Origin: Marinoscillum pacificum
Lineage (GTDB): Bacteria; Bacteroidota; Bacteroidia; Cytophagales; Cyclobacteriaceae
NCBI RefSeq assembly: GCF_024714495.1
Contig: NZ_JAMZMJ010000004.1
Coordinates: forward strand, 62,001 to 126,000
DNA length: 64,000 nucleotides
Reading direction: 5' to 3'
Positions 27,109 to 37,057 of this stretch are shown here, one piece after another. Each line of letters starts with the position of its first letter. Within the stretch, counting starts at the first letter, position 1. A program made the translations under genes and the position numbers. The notes under the pieces are model-generated. The model did not search any database, was not told the DNA's origin, and saw only the letters and a list, made by a program, of their open reading frames with translations.

Positions 27109-29882
27109 AAAGCAAACTGTACTCAGCCATTTTGATGCTTTTCATTACTCAGCTGGTTTTTGGGCAATCTGACTTTACGATTACCAAATCATATGAAGGC
27201 TCATCATTAAGCCAATTTTTGAGAGATGTAGATTCCTTAAGTAGTTTCGATGTTTACTATAAGAAAGAGTGGATTGACTCAGCCACTGTACAAGAGTCTT
27301 TACAAGGGATGCGAGTTTTGGATGCCTTTGATAAAGTTTTATCAAAATCTACGTTGAATTACTATGTAGACAAAAACCGGATCATTCTATTACAGAATTC
27401 GCTAATTGTTGAACAGCCTCCTTTTCTTGCAGCATTCCAAAAAGTGGAAAAGAGCAAAGAAACCTCTACTAAAGGACTGGTGTTTTCTAGAGAATATGCA
27501 GATCAAACGACGGATTCAGACAATCTAGAGAAGTACGTTTTCGAGATTGGCAACCGGTCCGATATGAAACAAAATGGTGAAGCGACACTTGCCGGATATG
27601 TCAAAGACTCAGAGACAGGCGAACCTATTGAAGGAGCATTCATATTTGTCCAAAGTCCAACCATAGGTGCTATCAGCGATGAAAACGGATTCTATTCACT
27701 GACGCTCCCAACTGGAAAGCACTTAGTCTATGCCCAATACCAGGGGATGAAAACAACATTCCGAAACATTATTTTATTCTCGAGCGGTAAGCTGGATATT
27801 GATTTAGAGATAGACGTAATTGCTCTACAAGAAGTAACCGTAGAAGCAGATCGAGATCAAAACATTGCTGAGGTACAAATGGGCGTAAGTCGTATTAGCA
27901 CTGAAGAAGTAAAAACGGTTCCGATTGTACTTGGTGAGAATGACATTCTAAAAATAGCTACCACAAAAGCTGGAGTACAAAATGTCGGAGAAGGAGCTTC
28001 AGGCTTCAATGTAAGAGGGGGAAAAACAGACCAAAACCTGGTGCTTTTCAACGGCAGCCCTGTATACAATACCAGTCATTTCTTTGGGTTCTTTTCCGTG
28101 TTCAACTCTGATGCCATCAAAAACATGGAGCTATATAAGTCTGGAATTCCAGCCAAATATGGTGGCCGGTTAGCATCCGTTTTTGAAATCAACTCCAAAG
28201 CGCCTAATAAGCAAGAATGGAAAGGTGAAGGCGGAATCAGCCCAATCACATCTAAACTCACACTTGAAATCCCGCTCATCAAAGACAAAACAGGATTATT
28301 GCTTTCTGGTAGATCTACCTATTCTAACTGGGTATTGCAACGTTCTCAGAATGCGAATTTCAAAGAGAACAAAGTTTCATTCTATGATGTAATCGCTCGC
28401 ATTGATCATACCATTGATGAGAAAAATGAATTGACCTTTTCAACCTATCTAAGCAGTGATGACTTTCGTCTTTCTTCAGACACCTTGTTTTCATTCTCCA
28501 ATTTCGGATACCAAAACATCAACTCATCCCTTAGATGGGACCGACGAGTTAGCAGCACAATCGACGCATTTGCACAAATAGGATTTACCAGATACCAATA
28601 CGACATCACGTTTGACGAGTCTATTCCAAACGGATTTAGACAAGACTTTGATCTAACCGAAACAAGTGCATTGATTGGTGCAGATTATTACCCAAATGAA
28701 ACATTGAAAGTCTCCGGAGGTATATCAACCAAAAGATATCAAGTCAATCCCGGCAGCAAAACTCCATTAACGAGTGAATCTGTCGTCCTCCCTTTAGAAA
28801 TACCAGATGAAATCGGGTTTGAATCTGCACTCTATGCATCTGCAGAACAAACAGTGAATGAAAGCCTCACGGTATATGGAGGCTTGAGGTATGCGATGTT
28901 CAATGCTGTTGGTCCACAAAATATATTTGAATACGCTTCAGGAAGCCCAAAAAATAGTCACTCTGTGATCGACTCACTTTCTTTTGGATCTGGTGAAATC
29001 ATCAAAACCTATCACGCTCCAGAATGGCGATTATCAGGCAGATATACACTCAATAAATCAACATCTCTAAAAGGTGGAATCAGTCGTACAAGGCAATACA
29101 TTCATACCTTAAGCAACTCTTCTTCCCTTTCTCCAACTGATACGTGGAGATTATCGGGGTATCACTTGAGACCACAGACAGCAGATCAGGTTTCCCTGGG
29201 AATTTTTAAAAACCTCAAACGTGGCATGTATGAAGTATCGCTAGAAGGATATTATAAATGGATGCAGGACCTGGTAGATTTCAAAACCGGAGCTGACTTC
29301 CTACTCAACACCAATGTAGAGAGAGCCATCTTGCAAGGCCCTGGAAAATCCTATGGAGCAGAATTTAGTGTGACCAAATCAGGACGACTGAACGGGTGGA
29401 TCAACTATGCGTATGCCAGAACATTCATCAAATTAGACGGCAACAGCTCTGAAGAAACAGTTAACGGAGGGCAGTATTTCCCGACTTCTTATGACAAACC
29501 ACACACAGTTAATCTGGTAGCAAATTATAAGCTTACAAGACGAATCAGCTTCTCATTAAATACCACGTACAATACTGGCAGGCCAGTTACCATACCAGTA
29601 GCTGCCTTTAATTATATGGGCGCTCAAAACATTCATTTTTCAGATCGAAATTCATACAGAATTCCAGATTATTTCCGATTAGATTTTGGTATTAGTCTGG
29701 AAGGAAATCACAAGATTCAAAAACTGTCTCATTCCTTCTGGTCATTGTCTATTTACAATGTTACTGGGCGAGACAATCCATACTCTGTTTTCTTTGACAT
29801 AGACAATGGACAAATAAAAGGCTCTCAGTTAATAGTCTTCAGCAATCCAATTCCAACCTTAAGCTATAATTTCAAATTCTGA
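27105..29882 (+). CDS. TonB-dependent receptor with STN and CarboxypepD_reg domains
   Basis: Order: signal peptide (SAILMLFITQLVFGQ), STN-type secretin/TonB short N-terminal domain (residues of about 22-100), a linker, CarboxypepD_reg domain (about 165-245; GYVKDSETGEPIEGAFIFVQ), plug domain (GASGFNVRGGKTDQNLVLFN, GIPAKYGGRLASVFEI), and beta-barrel to residue 925. STN domains usually signal to an anti-sigma factor of the FecR type, but no FecR or ECF sigma gene is visible here. The gene is coupled to its upstream neighbour and overlaps the DUF4249 gene by one base. The substrate is unknown. Confidence 0.92.
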   Translation: MKSKLYSAILMLFITQLVFGQSDFTITKSYEGSSLSQFLRDVDSLSSFDVYYKKEWIDSATVQESLQGMRVLDAFDKVLSKSTLNYYVDKNRIILLQNSLIVEQPPFLAAFQKVEKSKETSTKGLVFSREYADQTTDSDNLEKYVFEIGNRSDMKQNGEATLAGYVKDSETGEPIEGAFIFVQSPTIGAISDENGFYSLTLPTGKHLVYAQYQGMKTTFRNIILFSSGKLDIDLEIDVIALQEVTVEADRDQNIAEVQMGVSRISTEEVKTVPIVLGENDILKIATTKAGVQNVGEGASGFNVRGGKTDQNLVLFNGSPVYNTSHFFGFFSVFNSDAIKNMELYKSGIPAKYGGRLASVFEINSKAPNKQEWKGEGGISPITSKLTLEIPLIKDKTGLLLSGRSTYSNWVLQRSQNANFKENKVSFYDVIARIDHTIDEKNELTFSTYLSSDDFRLSSDTLFSFSNFGYQNINSSLRWDRRVSSTIDAFAQIGFTRYQYDITFDESIPNGFRQDFDLTETSALIGADYYPNETLKVSGGISTKRYQVNPGSKTPLTSESVVLPLEIPDEIGFESALYASAEQTVNESLTVYGGLRYAMFNAVGPQNIFEYASGSPKNSHSVIDSLSFGSGEIIKTYHAPEWRLSGRYTLNKSTSLKGGISRTRQYIHTLSNSSSLSPTDTWRLSGYHLRPQTADQVSLGIFKNLKRGMYEVSLEGYYKWMQDLVDFKTGADFLLNTNVERAILQGPGKSYGAEFSVTKSGRLNGWINYAYARTFIKLDGNSSEETVNGGQYFPTSYDKPHTVNLVANYKLTRRISFSLNTTYNTGRPVTIPVAAFNYMGAQNIHFSDRNSYRIPDYFRLDFGISLEGNHKIQKLSHSFWSLSIYNVTGRDNPYSVFFDIDNGQIKGSQLIVFSNPIPTLSYNFKF

Positions 29883-31039
29883 TGGTCAGGTATCTTTCCA
29901 TAGCATCCATTTTAACATTCGCTGGGATTCTATCCTGCGTGAAACCTTATGAATTTGATCCTCAAAATTTTGACAAAATATTGGTCATCGAAGCGCAAAT
30001 ATCCGATGCAGAAGGACCATATGAAGCCAATATCAGCTTTACCTATCCATTGGATACGGTACTGAATGAAACGATCAATAACGCCACGGTTTGGATTGAA
30101 GATGAAGATGGTACGGAAATCCGTTATTCTTTTGTAGAAAACGGAGTTTACCAAACTCCGGCATCTTTCAGAGGAATCGTTAATCATTTGTATTCCCTTC
30201 ACGTAGCTATTGGAGAGGATGAGTACATCTCAGAACCAGAACTCCTCAGAGCTGCTCCAACCATTGATACGATCTATGGACAATATGTTCAAAAAGCAAG
30301 TGAGGTCAATAATCAATTCAGCGGTGGCATTCAGTTCTTTATCGATTCTGAGGAAACGGATCAATCGTTCTTCCGATATGAATGGACTGAAGCGTACAAG
30401 ATTGTGACGCCATACCCTGCCAGTCATTATGTTTTGGAAGATTCTAGTATTGTGAGAATGGATACTAGCCTGGGTGTATGCTATCAGGAGCATTTCTCTA
30501 ATGAGCTGATCTATGGAACACGAAACAATAGCACAGTCAACAAAATGCTTGAAATTCCAGTGCGATACGTGTCTGAAGAGACTCAAATGCTACGAACAAG
30601 ATATACCATCAAGGTGAAGCAGTTTGCGATAAGCGAAGCAGCCTATCTTTTTTACAAGCAGATAGATGAAAACAATGAATCTGGAGGGTCATTGTTTGAT
30701 CAACAAAGCGGAGCAGTTGTTGGGAACATTGCGCATGCCACTGACCCTTCTCAGCCTGTTATTGGTTTTTTTGAAGCTGCCGGAGTAACAGAAAAGCGAT
30801 CTTTCTTCAACAATAGAGATCTAGATGAGCGGTTCGATCAGTCTTCTTTCCCTTATTACTGTAGAGCCATCGAATCCATCACCACTATTCCAGATAGTGC
30901 CTATTATTACATTGATACGTTTGGTGGAAACATCTATTATTACTCCACTTTCCCACAAGAAGTTGGAATTCAATCTATGGCATGTACTGATTGTACGTTT
31001 TATGCCAACAATACACCTCCAAGCTACTGGGAAGAATGA
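29882..31039 (+). CDS. DUF4249-family lipoprotein
   Basis: A lipoprotein signal with lipobox GILSC precedes the DUF4249 pattern: KPYEFDPQNFDKILVIEAQI, ANISFTYPLDTVLNETINNA, TVWIEDEDGTEIRYSF, and a Cys-rich end (CTDCTFYANNTPPSYWEE). These lipoproteins regularly follow TonB receptors in Bacteroidota and probably sit on the receptor at the outer membrane, as SusD-like partners do. The ATG overlaps the receptor stop by one base, and its own stop overlaps the next ATG by 4 bases. Confidence 0.88.
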   Translation: MVRYLSIASILTFAGILSCVKPYEFDPQNFDKILVIEAQISDAEGPYEANISFTYPLDTVLNETINNATVWIEDEDGTEIRYSFVENGVYQTPASFRGIVNHLYSLHVAIGEDEYISEPELLRAAPTIDTIYGQYVQKASEVNNQFSGGIQFFIDSEETDQSFFRYEWTEAYKIVTPYPASHYVLEDSSIVRMDTSLGVCYQEHFSNELIYGTRNNSTVNKMLEIPVRYVSEETQMLRTRYTIKVKQFAISEAAYLFYKQIDENNESGGSLFDQQSGAVVGNIAHATDPSQPVIGFFEAAGVTEKRSFFNNRDLDERFDQSSFPYYCRAIESITTIPDSAYYYIDTFGGNIYYYSTFPQEVGIQSMACTDCTFYANNTPPSYWEE

Positions 31040-33153
31040 AAAGACTACTTTACATATCGCTCATTCTACTCAGTGGGATTAACATCAAAGCACAAGAATC
31101 TAGCTCTGTAAGAGAAGAGGTCTTCTTACATGTCAATAGTGATTATTTGCTATCAGGAGAAACGCTGCTTTACTCAGCCTTTGTAACCAAATATGGCACT
31201 GGCAAATATTCTGACCTGAGTAAAATACTGTACGTAGAACTGGTTGGTCCAGGCAATGAAAGGATCTTCCAGCACAAAGTCTCATTAGAAAATGGCAGAG
31301 GAGGAAGTGAGTTCTTTATCCCGACGCTAGTTTCCACAGGCACTTATCAGCTGGTTGCCTACACACGCTGGATGAAAAACTTTAGCAGTTATTTTCATAC
31401 ACCAATCACCATTATCAATCCATTTGAAGCATATGAAAAGCCTGAATCTACGGAATTAACTCTAACCATAACTCCAGAGTCCGGAGCTGCAGTTGCTGGT
31501 CAACCGAATAACTTCTTAATCGAGTTAAGAAAAGACTACCAACCTGTATCATCTAGCGGAAGATTGGTTAATAGTTCAGGAGATAAGTTGGCGGATGTAC
31601 AAACCAATTCAAATGGAAATGGAATAATCACCTTTACACCGAGCACAAGTGACAACTATCAAATCATTTTAGAAAACGACCAGGGTGGTTTTGAATTTCT
31701 GAAAGTTGCATTTCCTTTTGGTGAAACAGCTATCACCGTAGAAGAGCATCCTGGATTTTACCAGTTCATGATTAGAAGTAATGCTCAGAATGAAGCGCTC
31801 AGGATTTATAATGGAGAACAATTAATCCTCGAGCGTCAAGTGATTACCAATCAACGAACACAAATCTCTAAACTCGAACTAAAAGGCCTGGACGGTCCGT
31901 TTGTGGCAGTATGCTCAGAAGCAACACGGGTTTTTGGGGAGCATGAAACAACAATTACAAAAGAATCCATAGGCACTTACCCATCAAGATCAGAAGTAAA
32001 CATCCCATTAAACCTCAAGGGAAATTATTCTATTTCGGTATCGATGATTGACCATAATGCGCCTCACATTTCGAGTAAATCATTCATTAACCGAATGACC
32101 TCTACCAATCAACAAATGAAATCTCACTGGTCTGGATCCTTAGCTCTTCCAGACAGTGTCAATTACTTACCTGAGTTGAGAGGTGAGCTAATTACTGGCT
32201 CTGTAGGCAAAGAATTTTCAGGTGAAAACATAGCATTCAATACGATCGATTCCATATTCCAACTTCGAACTGCTGTTGTTGACCCTAATGGAAATTTCAA
32301 TCTTCAGATCGACCCAATGTATCAGAACAAAGTAGCATATGTTACGCTATTAGAAACCGATTCAGCAGTTGACTTTGAGATACACTCAAACTTCTATGGT
32401 AGCTATGAGGGACTAACCTCCCCTCCAGTACTGCTGGACTCTTCAAAAGCTGTTGCTCTGGCTCAACGAAGTGTTTACAACCAAATAGAAAACGCTTATT
32501 ATGATCCGGCACCGTTAGATCTACCACAAGCAGAGTTACCTTATCAAATCGGGACCAACATTAAAACATACGTTTTGGATGATTATAACCGTTTCCCAAA
32601 AATGTATGAACACTTCATAGAATTTATCCCAGAAGTAGCAGCCAGAAATAATGCATCAAAAAGTAAGCTAAAGGTTTTCATGGATTATCTATTGCCAATG
32701 GATTTGCCACCTCTGATCTTAATTGATGGATTACCGACCACGGCTAAGCAGATTCTGTCTTTTAGTCCTTACAAAATTCAAAGCATTGATGTGAGTCAGA
32801 ACCGACTGTTTTTAGGTCCTGATGTTTTTGATGGGATGGTCTCATTTCACACGTTCAGCAATGACTTGTTTACTTTCAAACCAGGTCCGAACAGTGTCAA
32901 AATGAACTACACAGGACTTCAAACTCCTAATGCTCACAACTACTCCAAAATAGATACGAAAGAAGCTGATTATCGTTCGCAGTTATATTGGAATTCATCC
33001 ATCAACCTTGACACTGAGGATCAGCTTACTTTCTATACTTCTGATGTAATAGGCAACTTCAAAATATCCATTGAGGGATATAACGAAAAAGGTGAGCCAG
33101 TATCCATTGAGAAAACCTTTGAGGTGACTAAGGATTCACCAGCCTCAAATTAA
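31036..33153 (+). CDS. Secreted MG2-like protein, last gene of receptor operon
   Basis: The start at 31036 (ATGA overlap with the DUF4249 stop) is chosen because a signal peptide follows directly (RLLYISLILLSGINIKAQ). The frame is open 45 bases farther upstream. The 705-residue mature protein begins with EVFLHVNSDYLLSGETLLYS, the pattern of alpha-2-macroglobulin MG2 domains, then several beta-sandwich segments (SGAAVAGQPNNFLIELRKDY). A plug-like segment near the C-terminus reads LPPLILIDGLPTTAKQI and QSIDVSQNRLFLGPDVFDGM. It is common beside TonB receptors and DUF4249 lipoproteins; its role is unknown. It overlaps the convergent 33128 gene by 26 bases. Confidence 0.82.
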   Translation: MKRLLYISLILLSGINIKAQESSSVREEVFLHVNSDYLLSGETLLYSAFVTKYGTGKYSDLSKILYVELVGPGNERIFQHKVSLENGRGGSEFFIPTLVSTGTYQLVAYTRWMKNFSSYFHTPITIINPFEAYEKPESTELTLTITPESGAAVAGQPNNFLIELRKDYQPVSSSGRLVNSSGDKLADVQTNSNGNGIITFTPSTSDNYQIILENDQGGFEFLKVAFPFGETAITVEEHPGFYQFMIRSNAQNEALRIYNGEQLILERQVITNQRTQISKLELKGLDGPFVAVCSEATRVFGEHETTITKESIGTYPSRSEVNIPLNLKGNYSISVSMIDHNAPHISSKSFINRMTSTNQQMKSHWSGSLALPDSVNYLPELRGELITGSVGKEFSGENIAFNTIDSIFQLRTAVVDPNGNFNLQIDPMYQNKVAYVTLLETDSAVDFEIHSNFYGSYEGLTSPPVLLDSSKAVALAQRSVYNQIENAYYDPAPLDLPQAELPYQIGTNIKTYVLDDYNRFPKMYEHFIEFIPEVAARNNASKSKLKVFMDYLLPMDLPPLILIDGLPTTAKQILSFSPYKIQSIDVSQNRLFLGPDVFDGMVSFHTFSNDLFTFKPGPNSVKMNYTGLQTPNAHNYSKIDTKEADYRSQLYWNSSINLDTEDQLTFYTSDVIGNFKISIEGYNEKGEPVSIEKTFEVTKDSPASN

Positions 33154-33508
33154 GTGTCATGCTTTCAGCATAATCGCATCCACAGTCGTCTTCACTAGTA
33201 CGCATTTTACGACCATCAATCGCAGTTATTTGGCGATTCCCGTCCTGATAAACGACAACTGCTGAGTAATACCGGTCTGCTTCCATTTCATAGAACACAG
33301 TAGACTCATTGACCCATTCCGCAATGAGCGTATCTTGCGACTCTATTTTCCCATCAAATACCGTAAGAAACACATCTGGATTATCATCGTCGATGGTCAC
33401 TTTCACTTTCATGTCAGCGTAAAAAGGCCCATCATCGCAAATACAATCATCATCACAACTGAAGACCAGAATAGAAAATAAGAATAAGATTATTGTAGCT
33501 TGTTTCAT
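33128..33508 (-). CDS. Small Cys/Asp-rich lipoprotein
   Basis: The start at 33508 directly precedes a lipoprotein signal (QATIILFLFSILVFSCDDD). The 126-residue product has CICDDGPFYADM after the lipid-anchoring Cys, a beta-rich middle, and a second acidic Cys pair (SEDDCGCDYAESM). Two disulfides or a metal site are possible. The family is not recognised. It overlaps the upstream barrel gene by one base and the convergent 31036 gene by 26 bases. Confidence 0.78.
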   Translation of the reverse strand: MKQATIILFLFSILVFSCDDDCICDDGPFYADMKVKVTIDDDNPDVFLTVFDGKIESQDTLIAEWVNESTVFYEMEADRYYSAVVVYQDGNRQITAIDGRKMRTSEDDCGCDYAESMTLNLRLVNP

Positions 33509-34071
33509 CAGTTTCCAGTTAAAAATCCACTTATCGCAATGTAAAGTCGGTGTTTCTCTAGTCGGTAGGTTTTGGTATCCAGGTAGGAATACCCCACTTT
33601 CAACCAACCATGGCTTTTCAAATCCAAGGCCACTCCAAATCGAGGAACAACAAGCCAACCCTGATTGGGCTTCATTTCGGTTCCACCATATTTACCAAAA
33701 GTATAGGTACCATTTAGTTGCACGAATCCAGCCAATGGAAGTCGCTCGAAACCCTTGGTGTATTCTGCACCAACTCCCAGAAAGTACCGCTCCTCTCTAA
33801 ATTGATAGAATTTATTATTTCCTCTGTATTCCAACACTCCTTTGCGGTAAGGGCGAGCATCGAATGTAAAAAACGCGGCAAGATTTCTCTTCTTATTGAC
33901 CAGCCCCATCTCAGTACCAAGAATATAATCAGAAGGATTGATGTCGTTGCGCAATGTCAGATACCATGCAATGCGCTTTTCCTCCTCGTCATAATACTCA
34001 TAGTCATACCCTTGAGCAAATCCCTGAAGGAACGAAAACAGCAGAATAGTGTTTATAGCAAATAACTTCAT
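33508..34071 (-). CDS. Small outer-membrane beta-barrel-like protein
   Basis: The product has a signal peptide (LFAINTILLFSFLQGFAQG) and about 167 residues of alternating strands: RYFLGVGAEYTKGFERLPLA, GFVQLNGTYTFGKYGG, GWLKVGYSYLDTK, RLYIAISGFLTGN. The final aromatic residue pattern suggests an eight-stranded porin-like barrel. No family is assigned. It forms a two-gene unit with the lipoprotein downstream and is divergent from rlmN. Confidence 0.72.
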   Translation of the reverse strand: MKLFAINTILLFSFLQGFAQGYDYEYYDEEEKRIAWYLTLRNDINPSDYILGTEMGLVNKKRNLAAFFTFDARPYRKGVLEYRGNNKFYQFREERYFLGVGAEYTKGFERLPLAGFVQLNGTYTFGKYGGTEMKPNQGWLVVPRFGVALDLKSHGWLKVGYSYLDTKTYRLEKHRLYIAISGFLTGN

Positions 34072-34137
34072 AAATAATTAGGCAACTGGCTGAAAATCAA
34101 GTCGCATAAATCAGGCCAAAAGCTGAATTTCTATACT

Positions 34138-34145
34138 TAACTTTG
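34138..34145 (+). promoter_or_regulatory. Bacteroidota -7 box of rlmN
   Basis: TAACTTTG is an exact TAnnTTTG match ending 4 bases before the rlmN ATG, so rlmN is probably leaderless. No TTTG-type -33 box is visible at the usual spacing. Confidence 0.5.
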
Positions 34146-34149
34146 CAAA

Positions 34150-35193
34150 ATGCAGAAGAAGGACATTCGTAAACTTACACTAGACCAACTCATTACCTAC
34201 TTTAAGGACTCAGGCGAAAAAGCGTTTCGTGCTAAGCAGGTATGGGAATGGCTATGGCAAAAATCTGCCAAGTCGTTTGATGAAATGACCAACCTCTCCA
34301 AAGTATTACGTGAAAAGTTAGTGGCGGATTTCGAAATTCGTCCTATTTCTATCGCAACGGAGCAGAAATCTTCTGATGGCACCGTAAAGTCTGCATTCAA
34401 ACTCTTCGACAATGAGTTAGTAGAGGGCGTATTGATCCCTGCAGATGACCGAATGACTGCATGTGTTTCATCACAAGTGGGCTGTTCGTTGAGCTGCAAA
34501 TTTTGTGCTACAGGCTATATGGATCGTAAGAGAAACCTTGAGCCTGGCGAGATTTATGATCAGGTGGTAGCCATCGACGCTCAAGCTAAAGAGCATTTTA
34601 ACCTTCCACTTTCCAATATTGTGTTTATGGGAATGGGAGAGCCGTTGCTTAACTACAAAAATGTACTGGAAGGCATTGACCGAATCACTGCTGAGGATGG
34701 CTTAAACATGTCTCCAAAACGAATTACGGTTTCTACTGCTGGTATAGCCAAGATGATCAAAAAACTAGCAGATGACGAAGTGAAATTCAATCTGGCCTTG
34801 TCTCTACACGCTGCAGATGATGAGAAGAGAAATCAAATTATGCCAATCAACGAAACCAACACCTTGGAAGCTTTGAGAGAGGCATTGATGTATTTCTATG
34901 ACAAAACCAGAAACAAAATCACCTTCGAATACATCCTGTTCTACAATTTCAATGATACCCTGGAAGATGCTGAGAAGCTATTGAAATTTGCTCGTCAGAT
35001 TCCTTCTAAGATCAATATCATTGAGTACAACCCTATTTCAGAAGCGAACTTCAAAAATACAGAAGCAGATAGATTGGATGCATTTGCGGATTACATGAAG
35101 AAAAATGGGGTGACTGTCAATGTAAGAAGAAGTAGAGGAAAGGACATTGATGCCGCTTGTGGTCAGCTAGCCAATAAGAACAAGGCTGCCTAG
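34150..35193 (+). CDS. rlmN: 23S rRNA/tRNA (adenine C2) methyltransferase RlmN
   Basis: RlmN is a radical-SAM enzyme that methylates C2 of A2503 in 23S rRNA and A37 of some tRNAs, using a Cys-bound methyl relay. The CX3CX2C cluster motif is GCSLSCKFCATGYMDRKRNL, with Cys at 112, 116 and 119. SAM contacts are in GMGEPLLNY and STAGI, and the methyl-carrying Cys337 is in DAACGQL near the C-terminus. At 347 residues it is full length, and the catalytic set is complete. Confidence 0.97.
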   Translation: MQKKDIRKLTLDQLITYFKDSGEKAFRAKQVWEWLWQKSAKSFDEMTNLSKVLREKLVADFEIRPISIATEQKSSDGTVKSAFKLFDNELVEGVLIPADDRMTACVSSQVGCSLSCKFCATGYMDRKRNLEPGEIYDQVVAIDAQAKEHFNLPLSNIVFMGMGEPLLNYKNVLEGIDRITAEDGLNMSPKRITVSTAGIAKMIKKLADDEVKFNLALSLHAADDEKRNQIMPINETNTLEALREALMYFYDKTRNKITFEYILFYNFNDTLEDAEKLLKFARQIPSKINIIEYNPISEANFKNTEADRLDAFADYMKKNGVTVNVRRSRGKDIDAACGQLANKNKAA

Positions 35194-35210
35194 AACATTC
35201 GGGCTCAACT

Positions 35211-35666
35211 ATGGTTGATGCCTTTATGAAAATCCTTTTATTAATCTCTTTGATCATTTCAGCCTTCAATACCGGACTGATCTGGTTGGTGCAATTGGTT
35301 CACTACCCTGGATTTGCCAAAATGGGCGCCGAGGCCTATAAAGGATACCAGGAATTTCATATGCGATCCATCTCATGGATTGTAGGCCCAAGCATGTTTT
35401 CAGAATTGGCACTAACAGCTTTCGGGTTTTTCTATTGGCAGCAATTACTGCACAAGAGTCTATATGTGATTGGTGCTGGTTTTGTTTTAATAATTTGGAT
35501 CAACACAGCGTTTTGGGCAGTCCCGTCCCACACTACTTTGGTTCAAAGTGGACAAGATCAGGCGTTGATCTCGCGACTCGTTCAAATCAATTGGTGGCGC
35601 ACTATCAGTTGGACTATACGCACTTGTTTGCTCGCTTACATGGTTTATGATTTAACCAAGCCTTGA
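35211..35666 (+). CDS. Hypothetical membrane protein, DUF1772-like
   Basis: The 151-residue protein has four predicted membrane helices (ILLLISLIISAFNTGLIWLV; ISWIVGPSMFSELALTAFGF; YVIGAGFVLIIWINTAFW; TISWTIRTCLLAYMVYDL). It carries the conserved-looking loops QLVHYPGFAKMG and FWAVPSHTTLVQ. The layout resembles the DUF1772/anthrone-oxygenase-like small membrane family, an uncertain match. It starts 17 bases after rlmN and overlaps the convergent epimerase gene by 15 bases. Confidence 0.75.
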   Translation: MVDAFMKILLLISLIISAFNTGLIWLVQLVHYPGFAKMGAEAYKGYQEFHMRSISWIVGPSMFSELALTAFGFFYWQQLLHKSLYVIGAGFVLIIWINTAFWAVPSHTTLVQSGQDQALISRLVQINWWRTISWTIRTCLLAYMVYDLTKP

Positions 35667-37016
35667 TAGATGTCTTCCAAATCGCTTCATGACCCACAGA
35701 TGTAAGATCGCCTGTGAGTTGATATACACAAACCAGGGTAGTCGTGGTACAAACTCGTGTATTGCTGCTACCACATATTTTCCTTCCAAAACAGATCTAA
35801 ACTCGAGCCAACCATAATCCGTTCGCTTGGCCAACATACCTCCTACGATGTAGAATAATTGGCGTTTATCATCACTTCGATCACGTACATATTGCAATCT
35901 CAATAATGGCCTACCGAACAATTGGAAACTGACAAACTGATCATTGTCTTCCACTTTGATCAAGTATTTAAAGGATTTTGGAAGCCATCGCAGGTACTCT
36001 TCAGACACTTCAATCGCGTTCATATCTGCTCCATTTGGCAAACGCTGTACACTTCGTACGGTATTTTTCATCTTGCGTGTTGCAGTACCTGTGGGCAATT
36101 TTGGTAGTTGTTCACGATACTTCAACACTTCATGCACAGACTCCTCGAAAGTGAGATAATCTAAATTCAGCTCCTTCATCAAAGGGTGCTCATCCACTGT
36201 CATGGTATGCCGAAGGCTTTCTATCAGGGGAGAAACAAAAGTCGTACTACTGTCTGAAAACAATGCCACCCAAAGCTTGGATAAGCCTAATGAAAAGAAA
36301 GGTACTGATCTGATGTATCTTTTTTTGCCCAGGATTTCTGCTGTTTTTTTCAGCATATCCATGTAGGTAGTTTTTTCGCTGCCTCCTATTTCAATTGCCT
36401 CACCATAGGTGCGGCTATTTCCTAAGCAAAAATCAATGATGGTTAATACATCTTTTAGAGCGATTGGCTGAGTTGCTGATTTGGTCCACTCCGGACACAA
36501 CATCGCAGGGAGTCTTTGTACCAACTTTTCTACAATCTGGAAGGAAGAACCTCCTGGGCCTACAATGATTCCTGCTCGAAGTGCGGTCAATTCTGGCGCT
36601 CGAGCACCCAATGTCTTTTCTACTTCATACCTACTTCTCAAGTGCGTAGAATAATCGCTTTCGTCTTTAGGCAATATTCCTCCCACGAAGATGATTTGCT
36701 TGACTCCTACGGTCTCAGCTGCTCTGGCAAAATTGTCCGCCAATAGCAAATCTGTATCTTCAAAACTACCTTGATTCAATCTAGCGGAAGGCTGCATTGA
36801 ATGAACCAGGTACAATGCATAGTCCGCACCCTCAAGAGCTTTAATGGTACTAGAAACGGAATACATATCCACTTTACGCCATTGCACACCTTGACGAAGG
36901 GATGAGTCCATCTCACGTCTGCTCAGAGCAATGATGTCATAATTATCAGAATATTCTTCAATAAACCACCGACCAATAAACCCGGTGGCTCCAGCAATGG
37001 CGACTGTTGGCTTCAT
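35652..37016 (-). CDS. NAD(P)-binding epimerase-like protein with C-terminal DUF2867 domain
   Basis: The N-terminal 270 residues form an atypical short-chain dehydrogenase Rossmann fold starting TVAIAGATGFIGRWFIEEYS, with ADYALYLVHSM and a glycine-rich GIIVGPGGSSFQIVEKL. The C-terminal 150 residues match the DUF2867 pattern (LFYIVGGMLAKRTDYGWLEF, FVPRLPWFVYINSQA). Such fusions are annotated as putative nucleoside-diphosphate-sugar epimerases of unknown substrate. The gene follows the rhomboid pair on the same strand at 41 bases and could belong to their operon. Confidence 0.85.
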   Translation of the reverse strand: MKPTVAIAGATGFIGRWFIEEYSDNYDIIALSRREMDSSLRQGVQWRKVDMYSVSSTIKALEGADYALYLVHSMQPSARLNQGSFEDTDLLLADNFARAAETVGVKQIIFVGGILPKDESDYSTHLRSRYEVEKTLGARAPELTALRAGIIVGPGGSSFQIVEKLVQRLPAMLCPEWTKSATQPIALKDVLTIIDFCLGNSRTYGEAIEIGGSEKTTYMDMLKKTAEILGKKRYIRSVPFFSLGLSKLWVALFSDSSTTFVSPLIESLRHTMTVDEHPLMKELNLDYLTFEESVHEVLKYREQLPKLPTGTATRKMKNTVRSVQRLPNGADMNAIEVSEEYLRWLPKSFKYLIKVEDNDQFVSFQLFGRPLLRLQYVRDRSDDKRQLFYIVGGMLAKRTDYGWLEFRSVLEGKYVVAAIHEFVPRLPWFVYINSQAILHLWVMKRFGRHLSRLG

Positions 37017-37057
37017 GAGAAGAGAACCAACTTTTAATCGTAGAGTTTAAATTATTC

